20,553 bases of DNA from an uncultured bacterium (GTDB lineage Bacteria > Bacillota > Clostridia > Lachnospirales > Lachnospiraceae): assembly GCA_905214875.1 (NCBI GenBank), contig CAJMNR010000054.1:1-20553 (forward strand), given 5' to 3'. The position numbers were made by a program, and so were the translations under genes. This document shows, one piece after another, positions 15,029-20,553 of the stretch. The first letter of the stretch is position 1, and the number at the start of each line of letters is the position of its first letter. The notes beneath the pieces were generated by a model. That model saw nothing but the letters and a program-made list of their open reading frames with translations, had not been told where the DNA came from and searched no databases.

Positions 15029-15862
15029 CTAAAAATCCAATTCATAGATTGTTGATTTTCCTTTGAAACATTGTATTCCGAAATTTAGGCACATCGTCTT
15101 TACAATCTCTGTAAACTGCTCATCTGCAAATGGATTCACCAACACAGACTTTATATACCTCTTTGGATTTATATGTACAAAAACCTCTTCCTTCTCACGG
15201 CGAAACTCCATAATGCTTTCAACACAAAAAGCAATCCGTTCCACAATTTCCTCTTCCGAACAAGAATCTAGGCACTCACACAAATCACATCTGTTAAGGA
15301 TTTGCTCAAACTCTTTTCTCCTAGACTGATCAAGGATTAGCACTCGCTTTTCATTCTCATGCATAAACAGTTCTTGCTTGTGACAAAAATTACAGATTCC
15401 CTCATTGCCAACACTCATTGTATGTAGTATTGCTTGTTCCCGGGGCTTACAATCCTTTTGATCATACACGATATCTTGAAGTACCAACAGGTAGTCTTGA
15501 TACTGGTCAATGCACTCTTTCAAACCATCATAGGTGACCTCAATCCTGACGCTTTTATCGTTATACCGATAGATTCGCCACATCGTATCATTTTCCTCTG
15601 TCTTAGTCAGGCATTTTGCAAAACTGCATGTCCGCTCATACCATAACTTTGCATACAAGTTAACAACCTTTCTGGGATCTTTCCATTCATGATAAAAATA
15701 GCTTATGACCTTCCGATTCATCTGCTTATCCATCATTTGTCTATATACAACAGATTCATAACTATCTTCCCATAGCAGTGGATTAATATATCTCGTCTTC
15801 TGACTGACCAGTAAATTAATAAAACTGTCAAAGCTAATAAAACGATATAAAGAATCTGACAT
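15029..15862 (-). CDS. DUF2971 domain protein, function unknown
   Basis: A 277-residue cytoplasmic protein with the layout of the DUF2971 family: an N-terminal LYRFISFDSFINLL with RYINPLLWED, a central FAKCLTKTEENDTMWRIY block, the KQELFMHENEKRVLI motif (about 162-176), and a C-terminal VNPFADEQFTEIV with GIQCF. The family has no proven biochemistry; members are scattered on accessory DNA, some near defence genes. This copy has a clustered set of cysteines: CNFCH at 157-161 and CDLCECLDSC at 192-201, which could bind zinc; I cannot say whether this is a family trait. The ATG follows AAAGGAGAG by about 11 bases. It lies 42 bases downstream of the C39-like peptidase gene with no terminator between, so the two probably share an mRNA. 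Confidence 0.75.
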   Translation of the reverse strand: MSDSLYRFISFDSFINLLVSQKTRYINPLLWEDSYESVVYRQMMDKQMNRKVISYFYHEWKDPRKVVNLYAKLWYERTCSFAKCLTKTEENDTMWRIYRYNDKSVRIEVTYDGLKECIDQYQDYLLVLQDIVYDQKDCKPREQAILHTMSVGNEGICNFCHKQELFMHENEKRVLILDQSRRKEFEQILNRCDLCECLDSCSEEEIVERIAFCVESIMEFRREKEEVFVHINPKRYIKSVLVNPFADEQFTEIVKTMCLNFGIQCFKGKSTIYELDF

Positions 15863-15904
15863 ATCAAAGGCTCTCTCCTTTACAAATGGTGACTACAACC
15901 GGTA

Positions 15905-16528
15905 CTAGTTATCAACTACGATATACATATTATCACTTCCGAAATTGTTAATCTTCCAAAGTTCTTTAAACTCCTCATTTGTTATCTTGCGATTATAATG
16001 CAATTCTCTCTCATTGCAAAAAGCCATGACCGAATCGGCAAGATAAAGATACTCTTCATCGTATCCAACAACTGTCGAATAGTGATAAATATCTCTCCCT
16101 TTCACGGAACGTATAAATACAATGACCGGAACTCCTTTTTTGACTCTTGCCTTAAGTGTTTCCAATGACCCGGTAAATAACGTGGCATGATATCCATTCC
16201 TCTTAAAATATTTTACGACTTGATCTAACGTTACAGAACCGTCTGCATTCTTTTTCGGTATCTCTTCATACGCTTTTTTTCCATTCGTACTTACTCCCAT
16301 ACTTCTTAGCACATATGCAATGGCATATCCAGAGCAATCATTATAAAATTGATAATCCATATAATTTTCCCCTTCAATCATATAGGACTTACCAATCTCA
16401 TTCACCTTAATCTTGTCCTTCTTTGGAAATGCAGTTCCTCGCATTTGAAAATAACATATCGTCAATGTGCCAAGGATTGCTGCCAAAATGATAAGAACAA
16501 TAACCTGCCATCGTCTTACCTTCTTCAC
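15905..16528 (-). CDS. Membrane-anchored C39-like (papain-fold) cysteine peptidase
   Basis: A 207-residue protein: a basic N-terminus, one membrane segment at about 7-27, then a single catalytic domain, most likely outside the cell. The domain follows the C39-like layout. Q60 precedes the nucleophile C65 in QFYNDCSGYAIAYVL; H149 lies in IYHYSTVVGYDE; D165 follows in LYLADS. All members of the triad and the oxyanion glutamine are therefore present. The central LDQVVKYFKRNGYHA and VKKGVPVIVFI stretches are typical. Classic C39 domains cut double-glycine leaders of bacteriocins, but no ABC transporter or such peptide is visible here, and free-standing C39-like proteins mostly have unknown substrates. 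The start is a GTG with GGAGG 7 bases upstream; an ATG two codons earlier is in another frame. It is followed by the DUF2971 gene. Confidence 0.75.
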   Translation of the reverse strand: MKKVRRWQVIVLIILAAILGTLTICYFQMRGTAFPKKDKIKVNEIGKSYMIEGENYMDYQFYNDCSGYAIAYVLRSMGVSTNGKKAYEEIPKKNADGSVTLDQVVKYFKRNGYHATLFTGSLETLKARVKKGVPVIVFIRSVKGRDIYHYSTVVGYDEEYLYLADSVMAFCNERELHYNRKITNEEFKELWKINNFGSDNMYIVVDN

Positions 16529-16657
16529 ACATTTTCCTCCCTCTAAGCATTTACTCCTTCTTTCTTTTCTCGAATTATGTATTTTTAATATGCTTTTGTA
16601 GGATTGGTGATAAGCTGTCTCTCTTTTTATTATAATACATTTTCTAAAAAATGTGCT

Positions 16658-16715
16658 AAAAAAACAAAGTGCCTTCCCCTTTTTCCAGATTAAAATCCTT
16701 TTGGGGAAGACACTT
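16658..16715 (-). terminator. Intrinsic terminator downstream of the cupin fragment
   Basis: On the minus strand AAGTGTCTTCCCC (16715-16703) pairs with GGGGAAGGCACTT (16679-16667) with one mismatch, then runs into a T-tract (16664-16658). It lies 180 bases past the cupin stop, so it may originally have ended a longer unit. Confidence 0.8.
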
Positions 16716-16894
16716 CATAAGAAGTACTTTAAGTTAACCTAGCCTATTATAGCTGATTCAAATTTTTAAACTGTTGTGATGTTTCTAGATATTTATCACC
16801 TAAATACAATATCTAGTTTAAGCCCATTACCCGAAACTGCCCTATATTTTGTGAGCAATCATTATAATAAGAAATACCGAATAGTAACAAAGGA
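16716..16894. other. Non-coding stretch after the cupin fragment
   Basis: No gene is visible. It contains one 9-bp inverted repeat, CTAGATATT (16785-16793) and AATATCTAG (16808-16816), without a T-tract. Confidence 0.45.
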
Positions 16895-17254
16895 CTAAAA
16901 CGAAGGTGGAGTTACAGCAAATATAACTTCGCACTCTTCTACTCCGTTATTTTCCCATTTATGTTTCGAGAAAGGTAGAATCCTCAAACTATCGCCACAG
17001 TTTAGTTCAATACTTGAATTCATTAATACTAATCTTACTGATCCCTTTATAACATATGCGACTTCCTCTCCCTTATGGCAAAAAAGTTCTTTCGATGAAG
17101 CTTCATTGGGAGGAATCTTCATTAACATAAATTCAATATCCCCTTGAGAATTCGGGGTAAGAAGTTCATACGTAAAACTATCTTCTTCTGTAAAAATAAT
17201 TTTCTTACGATGATCCTTTCTTACAACTAATTCTTCTGATACTTCATCATTCAC
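16895..17254 (-). pseudogene. Cupin half of an XRE-cupin regulator, 5' end missing
   Basis: The 119-residue frame is a cupin domain: ELLTPNSQGDIEFMLMKI, then FCHKGEEVAYVIKGSVRL, GDSLRILPFSKHKWEN, and the end VIFAVTPPSF. The block VVRKDHRKKIIF just before it and the closing TPPSF are typical of regulators with an N-terminal XRE helix-turn-helix and a C-terminal cupin sensor, which run to about 180 residues. Here the helix-turn-helix is absent: upstream codons run only a few residues to a stop, and that DNA belongs to the opposed alr fragment. The only start is a GTG at 17254 with no ribosome binding site. The likeliest reading is a gene cut by a deletion. A stand-alone small cupin is possible but less likely. 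Confidence 0.7.
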
Positions 17255-18049
17255 ATTAAGATTGATACTGGTATGAGTAGAATTGGATTTTTAGTAAACG
17301 AGGCATCTATGATTGAAATTAAGAAGATTTTCAGTCTAAAACATATTCTTGTAGAAGGTATCTATACACACTTTGCCAAATCCGATATGAAAGACAAAAG
17401 CGCAACTTATGAGCAACTAAATAAATTCAACCAAGTGCTAAATGAATTAAAAAAATGCAATCTGGAGGTTCCAATTAAGCATGTATCAAACAGTGCTGCT
17501 ATATTGGATCAGAGGGATTGTGACTTCAATATGGTCCGATTAGGCATTTCGTTATATGGGTCCTACCCTTCCGATGAAGTAAGCAAAGCTATACAACTTA
17601 AAACAGCATTAGAATTAAAAACCAAAGTCAGTCATATTAAACAAATTGAACCAGGTACCTGTGTAAGCTATGCGGGAACATATGTAGCAAGCAAACCTGT
17701 TAAAATAGCTACCATTCCGATTGGCTATGCGGATGGATTTCCTAGAACTCAAAAAAATCCACAAGTATATATCAATGGAAAATTACTAAATATCGTAGGA
17801 AGGATTTGCATGGATCAAACTATGTTTGAAGTACCAGATGATCTGGACATTAATATCGAGGACGAAGTGACTTTAATTGGTGATATAGATGGAATAAGGA
17901 TTGGTGACATCTCTAGAAAAATGTCAACCATCGACCATGAGATTCTCTGTTGCTTGACTACAAGAGTTGATAGAATGTATAAGGAGTCTGAGCGTTACTA
18001 TACAACTAACAGTATTTTTGGAGGGTGTGAACATTTCTGTGTCCAGTAG
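17240..18049 (+). pseudogene. alr: Alanine racemase lacking its N-terminal third
   Basis: Alr interconverts L- and D-alanine for cell wall synthesis, using PLP. The readable frame gives HIKIDTGMSRIGFL at its start, which is normally in the middle of the TIM barrel, then THFAKSD, HVSNSAA, VRLGISLYG, the catalytic tyrosine in CVSYAGTY and the CMDQTMFEV active-site loop. The C-terminal domain is complete. About the first 125 residues, including the PLP-binding lysine, are missing: a TGA lies 4 codons upstream of the conserved block at 17237. The first ATG (17273) has no ribosome binding site and would give 258 residues with no cofactor lysine, so activity is not credible. The C-terminus runs about 25 residues past the usual RVxRxY end. 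Its 5' end meets the 5' end of the cupin fragment head to head. Confidence 0.85.
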
Positions 18050-18082
18050 AAGTTGAATCTCTCTGCATGAACTTCAGATATG

Positions 18083-18305
18083 GGACTGCAATAAATTTTG
18101 TGTCTCTTGTAATAAGTGGTCTCTTTCCGGCAAGAATCAGATATGAATTCTTATCAGGAAGGGGCCTTTAATTATGGCTATAGCAAAGGAACAATTACGA
18201 CAGCTTATCAAAGAAAACGACTTAAAGAGTGTTGGAGATGTATATGCTTTATTGAAAGACAGTTTTAAGGAGCTTTTACAGGAATTTCTAATAACAGAAA
18301 AAAAT
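18083..18305 (+). mobile_element. Left end of an IS256-family insertion sequence (remnant)
   Basis: The stretch from about 18083 (GGACTGCAATAAATTTTGTG) has the look of an IS256-type terminal inverted repeat and precedes the transposase start by about 90 bases, the usual spacing. The element is cut near 18305, where transposase similarity stops. No matching right end is in the window. It inserted or ended only about 30 bases past alr. Confidence 0.6.
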
Positions 18306-18356
18306 GCTCTGTACAGCGTAACTGGTAAGATTACTATCCAATTTTGGATTTCTTAA
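18174..18356 (+). pseudogene. IS256-family (mutator-type) transposase, N-terminal fragment
   Basis: The 60-codon frame begins MAIAKEQLRQLIKEN, with DVYALLKDSFKELLQE downstream, which matches the N-terminus of clostridial IS256-family transposases (normally about 400 residues). After about residue 43 the sequence loses family character and soon stops, so the catalytic DDE domain is gone. AGGAAGGGG lies about 9 bases before the ATG. It cannot transpose. Confidence 0.75.
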
Positions 18357-18387
18357 CAGTGCTGTAAACCATTGATTTTACTGGCTT

Positions 18388-18465
18388 TTATTCTTCTTCA
18401 GCGCCAACATATAATGCGATCATCATTAAGTCATTTGCATCCATATCATTTGCTACGGAAGCCAA
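18388..18465 (-). CDS. 25-codon ORF with a strong ribosome binding site
   Basis: A very short frame that starts at TTG (18465-18463), with AGAGGTGA ending exactly 5 bases upstream, as strong as that of any gene here. The peptide begins MASVANDMDAND and ends LYVGAEEE, with a short hydrophobic middle (LMMIALYVG) between acidic ends. A perfect TATAAT lies about 35 bases further upstream, although without a good -35. It does not look like the IS256 remnant next to it. I do not recognise it; a small membrane-active or signalling peptide is a guess, and the 5' end of a truncated gene is another option. Confidence 0.4.
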   Translation of the reverse strand: MASVANDMDANDLMMIALYVGAEEE

Positions 18466-18562
18466 AACAATCACCTCTTATCTTCTTATGTAATCTGATT
18501 TATTATAATATATTATTATAGGTAATTGGATGAGGCAAATCAATGGGGAATCTAATCATAAA

Positions 18563-18615
18563 AACGCACCTCTTCATCTGTTGCGAACCGTGGCAAACAG
18601 TCAAATTGGTGCGTT
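18563..18615 (-). terminator. Terminator-like hairpin after the chemoreceptor gene
   Basis: On the minus strand AACGCACC (18615-18608) pairs perfectly with GGTGCGTT (18570-18563), followed by TTTATG. The 37-base loop holds a smaller hairpin (TTGC/GCAA). It starts 19 bases past the chemoreceptor stop. Confidence 0.65.
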
Positions 18616-18633
18616 AAATCTTTTCTGTATAAA

Positions 18634-20097
18634 TTATGCTTTATTCTTAATACTCTGTGCAACAGCAAGCAAGTTTTCGAGTGAACTCGTAATTTTTTCT
18701 GACTCCTCTGCACTCTTTTCAACATAATTCATTGTAGCTTCTGATTGCGATGCAACTTCCTCGCTCACAGCAGCTAAATCTGTGATATTATTCATAACTG
18801 ATTCATTTGCCCTAGTAAGGGAATTGCAGGAATGTAATAAATTCTCTACATCTTTTTTTGTATGCTCCAAGCCGTTTTCAATCTCATTAAAAATACCATC
18901 AACTACTTGCATTATTTCAACTTCTTGTCGTACTTGAACAACAGACTGCTTAGACTCCTCTGTAATACTTCCTATTTTCTGAATAAAATTACTTAATATA
19001 TATTCAATTCGTTGTGCTGATTCTCTTGTTTCATCTGCTAATTTACGTATTTCATCTGCAACAACTGCAAAACCTTTTCCAGCTTCGCCTGCGCGAGCAG
19101 CCTCGATACTTGCATTCAGAGCTAAAAGATTGGTACTATTCGAAATCCCTTGAATTGCAGTTGTAATATCTCGAATATTTTCCGCCTCCTCAACAAGCTG
19201 TCCCATCTCATCTGCAGATTGAACGATTTGCTCATTTACAGAATTTGTCATTTCATTAAGGGTTTTCACACTATCCTTGCCTCTATTAGAAGACTCCACC
19301 GCCTGATTTACTATTTGTTGAACTTGATTAGTCATAGCTACTACCGTATCAATCATGTTCGAAATATCATTAGTTAATTGTGTTTGTTGTTGTACACTTT
19401 CTGCGGTATCTAAAGCACCTTTTGAAATCTCTTTTACAGCATGCGTCGAATCCGTCATTCTCATCTTCATGTTAGACGCTAGTTGATTCATCTCTAATAT
19501 ATCATTCTCTATCTTACTTGTTGCATTATTAAGAAATACGATTTCTTCTTGCTTTTGCAATAAGTTTTCTTCAATCAGCTTATCCGCCTCTTCTTTTTGC
19601 ACATATTGTAACTTGTTTATTACAAACCATAAAGCGAAATATGCTAATAAGCCCAAAATAGTTAATACGGCACTTCCAACAGAGATTACACCCATTTTTG
19701 CCTTAATGCATTCAACCACAATGGTAGCCACTAAGATTGCTACTTCCGTTAATAATGCACAGACTTTATCATGATGTAAAATAACTGTCAAGTTTATTGC
19801 CAGAAGCAAAAGTAATATTCCACTATACTTTGTATTAAAAAATGCGCACATCATCACAGGGGAACAGACAAATGCCAGATCATAACGCATACTAGTTTTA
19901 TCCTTTTTTATAGCATATAGTACTGCTAAAATCCCCAAGGAAACCAAACCCACGATACATGTAACAATAGCTCCCGTTCTCGATTTCCCATCAATTACTG
20001 TTTCAACAATACACAGTGCCATAGCTAGTGCCATCAAAACAGCTAGCATCTGTGACACCTGTCTGTTTACCTTGATAAATTCTTCCTCTTTCTTCAT
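18634..20097 (-). CDS. Methyl-accepting chemotaxis protein with polytopic membrane sensor
   Basis: A 487-residue chemoreceptor that passes signals to CheA/CheW. The N-terminus is not the usual two-helix plus extracellular sensor form: it has about six membrane segments (14-35, 41-63, 72-88, 92-107, 112-132, 138-163) with short loops. There is no clear HAMP domain; the last segment leads directly into a coiled coil (165-320). The kinase-control tip is highly conserved, with STNLLALNASIEAARAGEAG at 321-340 and KGFAVVADEIRKLA after it. Glu/Gln-rich heptads on either side offer methylation sites. GGAG precedes the ATG by 8 bases. It is transcribed alone, as is common for clostridial chemoreceptors, and no other che gene is nearby. 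The ligand is unknown; such sensors may read membrane state or energy. Confidence 0.92.
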   Translation of the reverse strand: MKKEEEFIKVNRQVSQMLAVLMALAMALCIVETVIDGKSRTGAIVTCIVGLVSLGILAVLYAIKKDKTSMRYDLAFVCSPVMMCAFFNTKYSGILLLLLAINLTVILHHDKVCALLTEVAILVATIVVECIKAKMGVISVGSAVLTILGLLAYFALWFVINKLQYVQKEEADKLIEENLLQKQEEIVFLNNATSKIENDILEMNQLASNMKMRMTDSTHAVKEISKGALDTAESVQQQTQLTNDISNMIDTVVAMTNQVQQIVNQAVESSNRGKDSVKTLNEMTNSVNEQIVQSADEMGQLVEEAENIRDITTAIQGISNSTNLLALNASIEAARAGEAGKGFAVVADEIRKLADETRESAQRIEYILSNFIQKIGSITEESKQSVVQVRQEVEIMQVVDGIFNEIENGLEHTKKDVENLLHSCNSLTRANESVMNNITDLAAVSEEVASQSEATMNYVEKSAEESEKITSSLENLLAVAQSIKNKA

Positions 20098-20158
20098 TTG
20101 TACACTCCTTATGAAATTACTGTCTCATATTATTTATCGAACAGTTTAGTTTATTTTC

Positions 20159-20185
20159 ATATAGGCTACTTAATTCCAATTTTTT
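20159..20185 (-). promoter_or_regulatory. Possible sigma-D (flagellar) promoter of the chemoreceptor gene
   Basis: On the minus strand AAAA (20185-20182), 15 bases, GCCTATAT (20166-20159). The sigma-D pattern is TAAA-N15-GCCGATAT, so one base differs in each box. Chemoreceptors are usual members of this regulon. Confidence 0.35.
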
Positions 20186-20439
20186 GATTATTTGTGGATT
20201 TCTGTAATAAAGAATTTTGCTTGGTAATCCACCTCTTTAGGACGACATCTTCGTAACATTATTCCTTACTATAATCCTTATACTAATACAGCGGTGGTAC
20301 ATTTCTTATACTCGTTCTTTGGTATAGCAAACTGCTGCGTATACAATCATCCTTGAGAATGTACAATCCATTAAAATCAAACATTGAAAAATGTAAAATC
20401 ACCTTTTCTACATCCACAACGGCAAATGTAATTGGAGTG
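20186..20439. other. Non-coding stretch upstream of the chemoreceptor gene
   Basis: I see no gene or clear structure in these 254 bases. They probably include decayed sequence beyond the IS3 scrap. Confidence 0.4.
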
Positions 20440-20553
20440 CCATGTTCTCTACAGTACAGAATAAACTAAAGGGAAGTAAATTGACTCCCTTGATCTGCAT
20501 GAAGAATAAGATTTTCAGGCACTATTTTCTGGGTATTTAAGGCTTTTTCAAGT
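20440..20553 (-). pseudogene. IS3-family transposase (OrfB, rve domain) scrap
   Basis: Reading down from 20552, the frame gives ALNTQKIVPENLILHADQGS, then QFTSL, an in-frame TAG (20468-20466), then FILYCREHGTPITF. LILHADQGSQFTS contains the second catalytic aspartate of the IS3/retroviral integrase DDE domain. After REHG the expected SMSRAGCPYDN motif is missing, so the gene breaks off near 20440. The amber codon and the lost end both show it is dead. The upstream part lies beyond the window. Confidence 0.8.

Noticed and set aside
16349..16546. Overlapping frame with an ATG and ribosome binding site just before the C39-like gene.
   Set aside because: It reads across the start of the C39-like gene in another frame without homology; the GTG frame has the complete catalytic motifs.
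18074..18145. A 9-bp direct repeat, TCAGATATG, at 18074-18082 and 18137-18145, of IS256 target-duplication size.
   Set aside because: The copies are only 54 bases apart, with the second inside the element, so they cannot flank the insertion; probably chance.
20291..20300. GCGGTGGTAC, resembling part of a T-box antiterminator.
   Set aside because: No specifier stem, no terminator and no aminoacyl-tRNA or amino acid gene follows on the plus strand.

Overview
The window comes from an AT-rich, endospore-forming Clostridia genome. A Lachnospiraceae of the Clostridium phytofermentans type is the best guess, made from protein character and gene order, not from a search. Spo0A, the forespore protease SpoIVB and both subunits of dipicolinate synthase are present, ribosome binding sites are strong GGAGG types, and stem-plus-T-tract terminators separate most units.

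Layout. 1-3.8 kb (minus strand): the start of gap (GAPDH), a Na+/phosphate cotransporter with a PhoU-like tail, and glycogen synthase glgA. 3.9-8.7 kb (minus): the classic Firmicutes block recN, spoIVB, spo0A, read in that order, with a 757-bp gap between spoIVB and spo0A that holds a compact 124-bp inverted-repeat element. 8.8-12.6 kb (minus): a 1288-residue secreted protein built almost wholly of bacterial Ig-like (BIG2) repeats. 12.9-14.4 kb (plus): dpaA-dpaB, closed by a bidirectional terminator. 14.4-16.5 kb (minus): a small secreted helical protein, a DUF2971 protein and a membrane-anchored C39-like cysteine peptidase. 16.7-20.6 kb: a decaying, plastic stretch with a cupin regulator and an alanine racemase both cut at their 5' ends and facing away from each other, the left end of an IS256-family element, a very short ORF with a strong ribosome binding site, an intact membrane chemoreceptor, and an IS3-family transposase scrap at the edge.

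How it works together. Spo0A starts sporulation; SpoIVB, made in the forespore, signals to the mother cell to activate sigma-K; sigma-K then drives dipicolinate synthesis. The sequence supports this chain: a sigma-G/F-type promoter precedes spoIVB and overlaps the longest possible start codon, and a sigma-K-type promoter precedes dpaA. recN carries a near-consensus LexA box. Several start sites are placed downstream of the longest ORF (cotransporter, spoIVB, recN, dpaB, small secreted protein) because the ribosome binding sites or promoters require it.

The most novel items to follow up are the 124-bp element upstream of spo0A (structured RNA or MITE), the head-to-head truncation of cupin and alr, the BIG2 giant, the C39-like/DUF2971 pair and the 25-codon ORF. 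No tRNA, rRNA or CRISPR array was seen.
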